NCBI RefSeq assembly: GCF_035013165.1
Contig: NZ_JAYGJQ010000002.1
Coordinates: 372,001 to 436,000 of the forward strand
DNA from: Bacteriovorax sp. PP10
GTDB lineage: Bacteria; Bdellovibrionota; Bacteriovoracia; Bacteriovoracales; Bacteriovoracaceae
Direction of reading: 5' to 3'
DNA: 64,000 nucleotides
Shown: one piece after another, positions 52,932-61,137 of the stretch
Numbering within the stretch: position 1 is the stretch's first letter
Layout: every line of letters starts with the position of its first letter
Translations under genes and position numbers: made by a program
The notes under the pieces: model-generated
What the model was told of the DNA's origin: nothing
Database searches by the model: none
The model's input: the letters and a program-made list of their open reading frames with translations, nothing else

Positions 52932-53276
52932 ATGAGTGCTGATTGTTTATTCTGTAAAATCGTTGAAGGGAAAATTCCCGCATCGAAAACTTTTGAAAAC
53001 GATAACGTGATTGGTTTTGTGGATATCCATCCACAAGCTAAGATTCACTTGTTGTTTGTTCATAAAACTCATACGGCAGATATTAACGAACTATCTGGAG
53101 ATCCTAAGAGTTTAGGTGAAATTTTCCAGGCCATCACTGAGTACACAAAAGCTCAGGGATTGGATAAAAACGGTTTTAGAGTCGTAACAAACCTTGGTAA
53201 ACACGCCGGACAAACCGTTTTTCACACGCATTTTCACGTCTTATCGGGTGAGCACCTAGGGCGCTTCGGTAGCTAA
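52932..53276 (+). CDS. HIT-family nucleotide hydrolase
   Basis: 114 residues, the HINT type: CLFCKIVEGKIPASKTFEND near the N-terminus, FVDIHPQAKIHLLFVHKTH, and the histidine triad in QTVFHTHFHVLSG. The triad transfers AMP in purine phosphoramidase reactions. It is the last gene of the rho operon, before a strong hairpin. Confidence 0.92.
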   Translation: MSADCLFCKIVEGKIPASKTFENDNVIGFVDIHPQAKIHLLFVHKTHTADINELSGDPKSLGEIFQAITEYTKAQGLDKNGFRVVTNLGKHAGQTVFHTHFHVLSGEHLGRFGS

Positions 53277-53341
53277 TTTCATTTTTGAAAAATGCCCGTC
53301 TGACCCGTCAGTTTTTTTCCACTAAAATACCTAACTAAGTT

Positions 53342-53375
53342 AAATCTCCTGTGTCCACAAACACACAGGAGATTT
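53342..53375 (+). promoter_or_regulatory. Perfect hairpin over the ribosome site of the next gene; possible attenuator
   Basis: A 13-base-pair stem, AAATCTCCTGTGT (53342-53354) with ACACAGGAGATTT (53363-53375), surrounds an 8-base loop and holds the entire AGGAG Shine-Dalgarno site. The ATG follows 2 bases later. As the stem is followed by T's, it could also end the rho operon. Confidence 0.65.
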
Positions 53376-53377
53376 TT

Positions 53378-54454
53378 ATGCGTACCTCTTTAATTATCCT
53401 TTCTTTAGCATTACTTGTTTCATGCGGAAAAAAATCAAATAATATTAGTAACTCAGCTGATAAGGAAGCTTTCGAGCAAAAGAACTTTTTAACAATTCCT
53501 CACGAAGAAAATAAATCTCTTATTCGTGGAAAGATTTTAAACTCACTTGTTGAGCAGACTTTTCCGGCCTTAGTAAATACCCCAGAAAATGAAATACAAA
53601 AGAATGATGAATTAAATAATTTTGAAATATCTGATAGAGATTTAAAAAATTATCAGGAAAAAGAAAAAGTTTACTCTAAGGTCATTGTGTCTTTTTCAGA
53701 TAGAGAAGAAATTTATTTTGTGCCTGAGCGTGTCCTGGTAGCAGATCTAATCAGTGACCTGGAACTTTCCCCAGAGGTGGCACGTGTATTAAAAATGCTT
53801 CCGGTTAATAATGAGAAAACCTATAAAGGGGGAGTGATTTATATTGTTAGTGTGAACCACGAAGACCTGATGAAAAATGATCAGAAATTTTATAAGACTC
53901 AGACGAGTGCAATGAAAGGAATTAATGGGCAGTCACTTTTGATTGATAGTCATAAGTCCGTTTTTTTATCTGTTGATTATGATTTTTATTTGCAAAAAGT
54001 TGCACCTCAAACTTTTGGTGGAAAAATGATTCGTTGTACACCTGATTTGAGAGAATCAGGGATGTGTGGATTGCAATGTGCCTATAAAAGAAATATGCCT
54101 TCTGGTGAATTTGAAAAAGTGACTGAGAAGACCTTAGGGAATTTAGGATTTGTAGTGAAGTATGCTAATAAGACAGCTTCAACAAGTGATTTAGTTATTA
54201 TGAATCAAACTGATAGTCACTTTGATGTGAAAATTGAATCGCAGGAAGTAGTAGGTGATGATTACGCTCTTGAGATTGTTCAACTGGCATCCAGTACTTA
54301 TTCAAGAAGTGCTTCTGGGTATGATTATACAGGTGCTTGCTCTGGTTCTGAGAGAAATGTTTATGGAGATGTAGCACTTCAAAGTAAGGTGAATTTTTCG
54401 GTAACGATGACTATTTTGGGAAGAGGAACAGAGTTGAAGAGAGTTAGGTTATAA
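53378..54454 (+). CDS. Lipoprotein of unknown function
   Basis: About 358 residues from the ATG at 53378, 6 bases after AGGAG; the ATG-like GTG at 53351 is not needed. The signal MRTSLIILSLALLVSC gives a good lipobox (LVSC). The mature chain is Lys/Glu-rich at first and then beta-rich, with three close cysteines (RCTPDLRESGMCGLQC, about residues 219-234) and one later (TGACSGSERN). No family is recognised. Translation may be gated by the hairpin over its ribosome site. Confidence 0.75.
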   Translation: MRTSLIILSLALLVSCGKKSNNISNSADKEAFEQKNFLTIPHEENKSLIRGKILNSLVEQTFPALVNTPENEIQKNDELNNFEISDRDLKNYQEKEKVYSKVIVSFSDREEIYFVPERVLVADLISDLELSPEVARVLKMLPVNNEKTYKGGVIYIVSVNHEDLMKNDQKFYKTQTSAMKGINGQSLLIDSHKSVFLSVDYDFYLQKVAPQTFGGKMIRCTPDLRESGMCGLQCAYKRNMPSGEFEKVTEKTLGNLGFVVKYANKTASTSDLVIMNQTDSHFDVKIESQEVVGDDYALEIVQLASSTYSRSASGYDYTGACSGSERNVYGDVALQSKVNFSVTMTILGRGTELKRVRL

Positions 54455-54463
54455 GATTGGACA

Positions 54464-54496
54464 AAAAAAATGCAGCTATTAAAGCTGCATTTTTTT
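54464..54496. terminator. Bidirectional terminator
   Basis: TGCAGCT (54471-54477) with AGCTGCA (54483-54489), flanked by A7 and T7. It lies between convergent genes. The left arm CAAAAAAAATGCAGCT is shared exactly with the terminator at 18445. Confidence 0.92.
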
Positions 54497-54518
54497 ATTA
54501 TTTAATGAAAGTTTAAAA

Positions 54519-55268
54519 TTATCCGTTCAGGCCTTCGAATAGAGAAGTCAAAATAGCTTTCTGTAATCTAGTTAACTGATAAATATTCGTCATAATAAGC
54601 ACCGGCGATTTTTTAATCGTCGCACAGATCACCAACTGGCCTTTTTCTTTATTGTAATCAGTGATGTTAAATACTCCACCGAATTCTTTTTCGTAGCTTT
54701 TTAAAACAGCTTCATCCATTTCATCAACGTTTCTCATTTCCGGGAAACGCTCACCAACAATTTTAACTTTCACAAGTTTGTTTTTTTCGTTTTCAGTTTT
54801 AGCTTTGATCATGTCGTTGTAGATCAGCTTTAAATTTGTTGCACCTAGGTTTGTTTTTAAAATAAACCATAGCTCTTCGAAAAATCCTGAACGATCATTT
54901 GGAAATAATCCAAGCAGGTGATTTCTCACTTTGAACATTTCTTCGATTAGTGAAATATTGTTTTGAAGAATCCAGTTCTCGCGCATTTTATCAAACACGA
55001 CTTTACCTTCATCATAGCTAAGCTTTTCAAATTTTTCCGGAGTTAATCCAAATTCTGAATTTGAACGAATAGGGTAGAACTTTAGTTCGCTCTCAAGGCC
55101 CGACAGGAAGTCATCGTTTTTCAGGTCTTCAGAGAAGATAAATCCTTGAAGAGGAAGTGACTTCGCTTCGTTGATATCGATGATTTTTGAACTAGGAGTT
55201 TCGTTGTGCTTAAAAGTGCGAACGATGCCTTGTTGTAAATTTTTAGTGAAAAGGAGATTAAAATCCAT
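54519..55268 (-). CDS. Protein of unknown function
   Basis: 249 residues with no signal peptide, mixed alpha/beta (FYPIRSNSEFGLTPEKFEKL, then VLIMTNIYQLTRLQKAILTS at the C-terminus). No motif of a known family is seen. It stands alone, between a terminator and the divergent gene at 55383. Confidence 0.6.
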   Translation of the reverse strand: MDFNLLFTKNLQQGIVRTFKHNETPSSKIIDINEAKSLPLQGFIFSEDLKNDDFLSGLESELKFYPIRSNSEFGLTPEKFEKLSYDEGKVVFDKMRENWILQNNISLIEEMFKVRNHLLGLFPNDRSGFFEELWFILKTNLGATNLKLIYNDMIKAKTENEKNKLVKVKIVGERFPEMRNVDEMDEAVLKSYEKEFGGVFNITDYNKEKGQLVICATIKKSPVLIMTNIYQLTRLQKAILTSLFEGLNG

Positions 55269-55382
55269 TTTTATACCTATGAAACCATTAGAATTGCAGT
55301 ATTTTACTAAGGAAATCGAAAGCTTGGCTAGGAAAAATGTGCGAAATTGCTCCTCTTTTAAAGGTCGTATAGACTTGAATAT

Positions 55383-56027
55383 ATGAATAAATTGCTGCTA
55401 TCGCTGGCCTTGGTTATTATGTCGTGGAGGGCCACGGCACAAGATGAGCGTTATTTCAGGCAACTCTTCTCTGGAGAGATAAATAAGGGCAAAGCGGAGG
55501 CAGATGAAAAGAAGTACTCTTACTTCGTTCATACGCCTTATTACGCCCTGGATTTGAACCGCGACGGTGTTCCTGAGCAAATTGTCTTCGTGAAAAAAGA
55601 CAACGAAGACTGGATTGAAATCTTAAATTCCGAGAAAAAGAAAATCTTTGGTTACCTGTTTGAGAACAAGGGCTACGATTCTGAGTTATTCAGAGTTGAG
55701 TTGAAGACATTGAGTCCAACTTCTTCAATTCTGCTGCTTTATTATTATGAAGGAATCAGCAAGTATATTAACTTTCAGGGGACTTCGAGAGTGTACGCTA
55801 TCACGATCGACAATAATGACTTAAGTACGATGAAAGCTTTTAAAGGGCCTAGCTTTTTCGATGAACAAAAAACGTTCAAAGGTCATTATCACAAACGCAA
55901 TTATGAAGTTATTCTAGAAGACCTGAATCGCGATGGGGTCAAAGAACTCATTGTGAAACACAGAAATACCAGCACAGTTTTCATGTACAAAGGCCATGGT
56001 CTTTGGCAGACGTTTAATCAAAATTAA
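55383..56027 (+). CDS. Secreted protein with two EF-hand/FG-GAP-type calcium loops
   Basis: 214 residues with a signal peptide (MNKLLLSLALVIMSWRATA). Two Asp-rich loops, ALDLNRDGVPEQIVF (near 55) and LEDLNRDGVKELIVK (near 180), match the DxNxDGxxE calcium-binding pattern of FG-GAP/VCBS and EF-hand proteins. The pair, 120 residues apart, may belong to one propeller-like or beta-sandwich module. No enzyme motif is recognised. The stop abuts the convergent gene with no bases between. Confidence 0.7.
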   Translation: MNKLLLSLALVIMSWRATAQDERYFRQLFSGEINKGKAEADEKKYSYFVHTPYYALDLNRDGVPEQIVFVKKDNEDWIEILNSEKKKIFGYLFENKGYDSELFRVELKTLSPTSSILLLYYYEGISKYINFQGTSRVYAITIDNNDLSTMKAFKGPSFFDEQKTFKGHYHKRNYEVILEDLNRDGVKELIVKHRNTSTVFMYKGHGLWQTFNQN

Positions 56028-56489
56028 TTAAGAAGCTTTTGGAAAATCCATATCATCATCGTCGTCTGACGATTTTTGATAATCTGTTTTATATGGATCG
56101 AATTGGTGAGTTTTCGGGAAGTATCCCACGGCCTTATCTTCAGCAGATTTCTTGCTGAACTTTTTAGAAACCATAATCCATAAACCAAATGGAAGTGCGA
56201 TTAAGAAAATGATCGGACCTAAGTATGAAGTCGCAGAGCTTGCACCTGCTTTAGAAACAATGTTTGCGGGAGTACGAGATTTTTCTGTCGCTGGTAATCT
56301 TTCTGCTGCTGGAGCAAAGTTAAACCCAGCATCTTTTGTTATTTCAACTTTGTTTGCAGTTTCAATATCTACTTCAACAATTGGCTCAACTGAAGGGCCA
56401 CGTTGAACGTTTTGAGGGTTACTGTGAACAACGCCAGATAGAGTGACGAATGCAACAGTGAAGATGAATGCGCAAATCTTTTTATCCAT
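56028..56489 (-). CDS. Small single-pass membrane protein
   Basis: The 153-residue protein has a signal peptide (ICAFIFTVAFVTLSGVVHS), a periplasmic segment of about 70 residues, one membrane helix (YLGPIIFLIALPFGLWIMVSK, about 90-110) and a short cytoplasmic tail with acidic clusters (SSDDDDDMDFP). No family is recognised. The ribosome site is GGAG. It is immediately downstream (on the minus strand) of the ABC-F gene region and may be its neighbour by chance. Confidence 0.65.
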   Translation of the reverse strand: MDKKICAFIFTVAFVTLSGVVHSNPQNVQRGPSVEPIVEVDIETANKVEITKDAGFNFAPAAERLPATEKSRTPANIVSKAGASSATSYLGPIIFLIALPFGLWIMVSKKFSKKSAEDKAVGYFPKTHQFDPYKTDYQKSSDDDDDMDFPKAS

Positions 56490-56574
56490 AACGACTCCAG
56501 AGAAAAAGTTCTCTATAAGGCTTATCGTTATGGATTGGTAAAAAAATTAATTAGTCAGGTATTGTTTTTTAAGA

Positions 56575-58479
56575 CTACTTTTCCAGTGCTTCAAGTTCTT
56601 GATAAAGTGTATGGATACGCCCTTCAAGAGTAGATTGTGCCTCTGTTAAGATCTTCACTTCAGCGTTTTTTGGATCGGCAAGCTTGGTATAATCAAGACC
56701 CGCGATCTTTTCCTGAATGATTTTTAACTTCGTCTCTGTTGCTTCAATATCAGCGTAAGCAGCATCAATCTTCTGCTTATTTTTATTGTTAACAGGTTTT
56801 GCAGCAACAACTGGTTTTGCAACTGGAGCAGCAACCGGTGCGGCCACAGGAGCAGGAGGAGTTTCTTTTTCTTTATATTCGCGCTCTAGTTCAAGAGCAT
56901 CCAGATAAGGAGAAACTTGCTCGTATCCACCTTCGAAGTTTTGAAGTTGTTGATCAGCTAGTAACCAGATCTTTGTCGTAACAGTGCTTAGGAAAGCTCT
57001 ATCATGGGAAATTAAAATAACGGCACCAGGGAACTCAGCAAGTTTTTCTTCTAAGATTTGAATCGTTTCCAGATCCAGATCGTTGGTAGGCTCATCGAAG
57101 ATTAAAATATCGCCAGCTTTAGTTAAGTTATAAGCAAGTTGAAGTCTGCTCTTTTCTCCACCTGAAAACGTCTTTAATGGACGGTGAATATCATCACGGC
57201 CAAAAAGGAAACTTTCAAAGTATGAGTGAACGTGTTTCTTCGATCCATCTGGAAGAGGAACGAAGTCGTTACCATCTCCAAGAAGTTGGTAAGGAGTCAT
57301 CTCAATATTTAATTCATCACGCTTTTGTGAGAAGTATTGAATTTGAAGAGCGTCTGCAGTCTTCATCATTCCAGAAGTTGGAACAACGTCGCCTTTAATA
57401 AGTTTTAATAGAGTTGTTTTACCAACACCGTTAGCACCTAGAAGACCGATCTTATTTCCTTTGTGGATTTCCCCTGTGATTTTATCAAAGAGAACTTTTC
57501 CATCAGCAGAGTATTGGAAAACTAAATCAGCAAAAGACACAAGAACCTTTGTCTGACGACCTGACTTTTGTAAGCTTAGGTCCAGAGTTTTCTTAGCCTC
57601 ACTTCTGATTTGAGTGACTTTATCTTTTAGTTCGTTGAAATCTTCAACGCGCTTTTTACTTCTTGTTCTACGGGCCTTTACCCCTTGTCTCATCCAAGCT
57701 TGTTCACGATCAAGATTGTTTTTCAATTTGGTAAGGAGACTCTGCTTAGCGTGTTCTGATTGCTCAAGATACACAAGGTAGTCAGTGTATGAACCATCGA
57801 AGTTTTCAATGCGGCCTTGAGAGATCGCAAGAATTCTCTTCGTTAATTTTGAAAGTAGGTATCTATCATGGGTAATAAGCATGAAAGCTTTATTAGTTGA
57901 GTTCAACTCATCTTCGAAAAGTTTAATCGTTTCGATGTCCAAATGGTTGGTAGGCTCATCCCATAAAATAAGATTGGCGTTGCTTGCAAGTCCTAAGCTC
58001 AGAAGAATCTTCTTTTGCTCTCCACCTGAGAGTTCGCTGATCGTTTTATCAAGATCATCATGATTAAAATATTTTAAATACGATTCGTAATCTTGAAGAA
58101 GATCCCATCCGTGAAGACGTTCGAATTCATCAAGCGAGTTTTCGTAATGATCTTTTAATTCAGGGTGAAAAATAAAGAAGTAATCTCTGATCGTAACGTT
58201 TTCGTTTCCTTCAACAGGAAGTTCCTGAGGAATGTAGAACATCGTAAAGCGTTTACTGTCGTCTCCATCGCCGCGAGCTTTGTTAAACTCGAATGGAGGA
58301 GTACAATGATCGGGAACTACATCACCAGCTAGAATTTTAAAGAGAGTTGATTTCCCTTTTCCATTCAAACCTAGAAGCCCAATTCTATCTCCAGTGGAAA
58401 TAGATAACTGTGCGTTTTTGAAAATAGTTTTAGTCCCAAACGTGAGATTAATGTTTTTGATACTGCATAATAAGGCCAT
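56575..58479 (-). CDS. ABC-F ATPase (Uup-like)
   Basis: About 634 residues from the ATG at 58479. Two ATPase cassettes have Walker A LLGLNGKGKSTLFKIL and LLGANGVGKTTLLKLI, signature LSGGEQKKI and FSGGEKSRL, and Walker B LILWDEPTNHLDIE and ILIFDEPTNDLDLE. The absence of membrane segments and the Arg/Lys-rich linker between cassettes (KARRTRSKKRVED) mark an ABC-F translation factor. A Pro/Ala linker and a C-terminal coiled-coil (ETKLKIIQEKIAGLDYTKLA) indicate the Uup subfamily. Such proteins act on the ribosome. A GTG at 58506 is an alternative start. Confidence 0.9.
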   Translation of the reverse strand: MALLCSIKNINLTFGTKTIFKNAQLSISTGDRIGLLGLNGKGKSTLFKILAGDVVPDHCTPPFEFNKARGDGDDSKRFTMFYIPQELPVEGNENVTIRDYFFIFHPELKDHYENSLDEFERLHGWDLLQDYESYLKYFNHDDLDKTISELSGGEQKKILLSLGLASNANLILWDEPTNHLDIETIKLFEDELNSTNKAFMLITHDRYLLSKLTKRILAISQGRIENFDGSYTDYLVYLEQSEHAKQSLLTKLKNNLDREQAWMRQGVKARRTRSKKRVEDFNELKDKVTQIRSEAKKTLDLSLQKSGRQTKVLVSFADLVFQYSADGKVLFDKITGEIHKGNKIGLLGANGVGKTTLLKLIKGDVVPTSGMMKTADALQIQYFSQKRDELNIEMTPYQLLGDGNDFVPLPDGSKKHVHSYFESFLFGRDDIHRPLKTFSGGEKSRLQLAYNLTKAGDILIFDEPTNDLDLETIQILEEKLAEFPGAVILISHDRAFLSTVTTKIWLLADQQLQNFEGGYEQVSPYLDALELEREYKEKETPPAPVAAPVAAPVAKPVVAAKPVNNKNKQKIDAAYADIEATETKLKIIQEKIAGLDYTKLADPKNAEVKILTEAQSTLEGRIHTLYQELEALEK

Positions 58480-58584
58480 GGACGGAGTATAGAGGTTTAT
58501 ACACACAACGGCAATTAATTCCCCGTATCCATAGGAGATTCCGCTAACATGTTACTATTTAATTAGGATTCCTGACAAGGGCGC

Positions 58585-58597
58585 CTCCTGCGAGGAG
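58585..58597 (+). promoter_or_regulatory. Short hairpin over a ribosome site
   Basis: CTCCT (58585-58589) pairs with AGGAG (58593-58597) across GCG. AGGAG is the Shine-Dalgarno site of the ATG at 58602. It resembles the hairpins at 18919 and 53342. Confidence 0.4.
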
Positions 58598-58601
58598 AAT
58601 T

Positions 58602-59303
58602 ATGAATGTCCCGGCCATAGCTAAAAGCACTTTTGAGCTTCTAAGGAATCAGCCAGAGTTTCTGAAAATCACAGAGACGATGATTACACATCTAAACAAA
58701 ATAAAAAGTAGTTTAGAGCGTGCCCGTTTTGTTCACAACGTAGTTGATGAATACAATCAAAAAATATTTTCTCATCCCATCGTTAAAGAATTAATGCCAT
58801 GTAAAGCAGGGTGTACTGGTTGTTGCCATACTCAAGTGAGTGTCACTGAGGATGAAGCCGAACTTCTCGCTCATAACATCAGCAATGGTGTGGAAATCAA
58901 TTACAAATTATTAGAGCATCAATCTCTTGCAGGGAATGATACCGATGCATTTTTTGCGATCCCTTATAAAGAAAGACGCTGCGTTTTTCTCGATGATCAG
59001 GGTGCATGTAAAGTGTATAAGGATCGTCCGTCAGTTTGCAGAACAAATGCAGTTCTTGGCGACGCCGCTCAATGTGATACAAGTACAAATTCCGGAGACG
59101 GTGCCCTACGTTTAGTTAAGACTCAAGAAGCGGATATGGCCATTGTTGGGGCCTTTGCTCTGGCAAAAGAAAGCGGGACTTTACCGATGATGCTTTCTAA
59201 GGTGTTAAAAGCTAAGCACGCTAAAGAAAATGCGAGTATTTTGAAGAGTGTTTTTGGCCGAATTGCAGGCAAAAAACCGATTTCCAAAGATCACGAGATA
59301 TAG
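58602..59303 (+). CDS. YkgJ-type cysteine-cluster protein
   Basis: 233 residues. The cysteine cluster MPCKAGCTGCCHTQVSV (near residue 70) and the later CVFLDDQGACKVYKDRPSVCR match the YkgJ family, thought to bind zinc or an iron-sulfur cluster. No signal peptide is present. Downstream genes (methyltransferase, ArsC-like, DTW) run on the same strand with gaps of 12 bases or overlaps, so it may head a four-gene operon. Confidence 0.85.
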   Translation: MNVPAIAKSTFELLRNQPEFLKITETMITHLNKIKSSLERARFVHNVVDEYNQKIFSHPIVKELMPCKAGCTGCCHTQVSVTEDEAELLAHNISNGVEINYKLLEHQSLAGNDTDAFFAIPYKERRCVFLDDQGACKVYKDRPSVCRTNAVLGDAAQCDTSTNSGDGALRLVKTQEADMAIVGAFALAKESGTLPMMLSKVLKAKHAKENASILKSVFGRIAGKKPISKDHEI

Positions 59304-59315
59304 TAAAAATTCCCA

Positions 59316-59945
59316 ATGAATTGCCTATTGTGCCACACCGATTCAAATCCTTTTGAACTCGATACTTTTTTGTGTCCTGAGTGCAATCTTGTATTTAAGA
59401 ATCCAGAAAACTTTTTTTCTCATGAACAAGATGTTCATCGATACACAACTCATAACAATGACAGCAATGATCAGGGTTATGTTGAGTTTTTAAGAAAGAT
59501 CATTCCACCACTAAAACCATTTCTTCCGAAGAAATTCGATGCTCTTGATTTTGGATGTGGACCGGGACCGACATTATGCCTGCTGCTTGAAGAAGAAGGC
59601 GGTAATGTAGAAAATTATGATCCAATCTTTTTTCCTGACGGACATTTATTAATACCAGAATCGTACGATGTTGTGACGGCCACTGAAGTAGTTGAGCATT
59701 TCAAAAATCCCAGACAAGACTGGGAGACTCTAGTGAGTCTGGTAAAAGACAATGGCATTCTTGCTATCATGACTTTATTTTATTCACCGGAAATTGATTT
59801 CAAGAAATGGTGGTATAAAAACGATGCAACTCATATCGTTTTTTATCAGGCCAGCACGTTTGAATTCCTGATGAAGGAATTCAACTTAGAACTTTTATAT
59901 ACAGATAATAAATCAATCATCATTTTTAAAAAGGCAGAAGTTTAA
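59316..59945 (+). CDS. Class I SAM methyltransferase with N-terminal zinc ribbon
   Basis: The 209-residue protein starts with two cysteine pairs, CLLC and CPEC, typical of a zinc ribbon. The SAM-binding loop LDFGCGPGPTLCLLLEEEGG (about 75-95) and the acidic YDVVTATEVVEHFKNP follow, the hallmark of a class I methyltransferase. The substrate is unknown; the Cys ribbon suggests a protein or RNA substrate. It overlaps the next gene by one base (TAATG). Confidence 0.85.
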   Translation: MNCLLCHTDSNPFELDTFLCPECNLVFKNPENFFSHEQDVHRYTTHNNDSNDQGYVEFLRKIIPPLKPFLPKKFDALDFGCGPGPTLCLLLEEEGGNVENYDPIFFPDGHLLIPESYDVVTATEVVEHFKNPRQDWETLVSLVKDNGILAIMTLFYSPEIDFKKWWYKNDATHIVFYQASTFEFLMKEFNLELLYTDNKSIIIFKKAEV

Positions 59946-60289
59946 TGCTTACTATGTACGCTATCCCAAATTGTGACACTGTTAAAAAGGCCCGTGCCTT
60001 TTTGGACAAAAAGAAAATTGCTTATGAATTCGTCGATTTCAAGAAAACGCCACCGACAAAAGAATTAGTTAATAAGTGGATTGATTTTTTGGGTGAACTT
60101 CCTGTGAATAAAAAAGGAACAACATTTAGAAAGTTAAAAGATGAGTATGAAACTCTTTCCCCTTCAAAACAAATTGATTTCATGATTGCAAACTCATCAA
60201 TGATTAAAAGACCTATTCTGGAAAACAAGAATAAGACGATTGCGGTTGGATTTGATGAAGAAGTTTATGCAGGATTAAAACTTGGATAA
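59945..60289 (+). CDS. ArsC/Spx-family protein (YffB-like)
   Basis: 114 residues. The thioredoxin-like ArsC fold starts LTMYAIPNCDTVKKARAFLD with a single Cys. The late IANSSMIKRPILENKNKTI matches the Spx/YffB family, in which the Arg-Pro pair is conserved. YffB-type proteins are presumed reductases and the target is unknown. It is translationally coupled to the methyltransferase gene. Confidence 0.85.
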   Translation: MLTMYAIPNCDTVKKARAFLDKKKIAYEFVDFKKTPPTKELVNKWIDFLGELPVNKKGTTFRKLKDEYETLSPSKQIDFMIANSSMIKRPILENKNKTIAVGFDEEVYAGLKLG

Positions 60290-61079
60290 GGCAACTTACT
60301 TAAAGATGAAAGAAGAGAGAGCTCAAGCGATTGAGGCGACTAAACACGCCCGCGAGAGTTTTTGTTATGAATGTCATCGTTTGCAGAAAAACTGTTTATG
60401 CAGTTTTATTAAACCTTTTGATACAAAGTTCAAGTTCATTATTCTGATGCACCCAATGGAAGCAAAGAAAGAAAAAATGGGAACGGGTAGAATCTCACTC
60501 GCGATGCTCAAGAATTCTGGAATGATCATGGGAGTAGATTTCACTGAAGACAAGGAAGTAAATGACCTGATCAACGATCCCAATAACTATTGTATGACGA
60601 TGTACCCTGGTGAGAAGTCGATCAATGTTTCTGAACATGATGTGACTCCCATTCAGAATTTATTTAATGATAAGAAAAATGTCATAGTGTTTCTAATTGA
60701 TGGCACTTGGCCTTGTGCTAAGAAAATGATGAGACTTTCTAAGAACATTCGCGCACTTCCTAGAGTGTCTTTTACGGCCACTCACACTTCAATTTTTGAA
60801 ATTAAGGAACAGCCTGCAGAGTATTGTTTATCAACACTCGAGTCGATTCACTTCTTTATCCAAGAGTGTAATAGAAGAGGAATTGAGCAAACGTTTAAGC
60901 AAGAAGATCAAATGATTATTGTTTTTCAGGAGATGATCAAGTTTCAAATGGAATGCGCACTCAATCCAAGTCTCTCATCTTATAAAAGAGGCAGTAAGCT
61001 GGGATATTCTAAGAAGGAAGACCGTAAGAAAGCGAAGAAGTGGTTAAATAAAACTCGTAGTGTGATACTTCCGGGGTAA
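60282..61079 (+). CDS. DTW-domain tRNA-uridine aminocarboxypropyltransferase-like protein
   Basis: About 265 residues from a TTG that overlaps the upstream stop by 8 bases; the ATG at 60306 is an alternative. The cysteine-rich start CYECHRLQKNCLC fits a metal-binding site, and the DTW-type motif appears as IDGTWPCAKKMMRL (DGTW instead of DTW). The family includes TapT/TuaA enzymes that add the acp group to uridine-47 or uridine-20 of tRNA from SAM. The variant motif calls for checking. Confidence 0.8.
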   Translation: MDKATYLKMKEERAQAIEATKHARESFCYECHRLQKNCLCSFIKPFDTKFKFIILMHPMEAKKEKMGTGRISLAMLKNSGMIMGVDFTEDKEVNDLINDPNNYCMTMYPGEKSINVSEHDVTPIQNLFNDKKNVIVFLIDGTWPCAKKMMRLSKNIRALPRVSFTATHTSIFEIKEQPAEYCLSTLESIHFFIQECNRRGIEQTFKQEDQMIIVFQEMIKFQMECALNPSLSSYKRGSKLGYSKKEDRKKAKKWLNKTRSVILPG

Positions 61080-61137
61080 AAATTTCTTCATATCCATGTT
61101 CTTAATATTTTTTGAACCCATGTTACTATCAAAAAAT

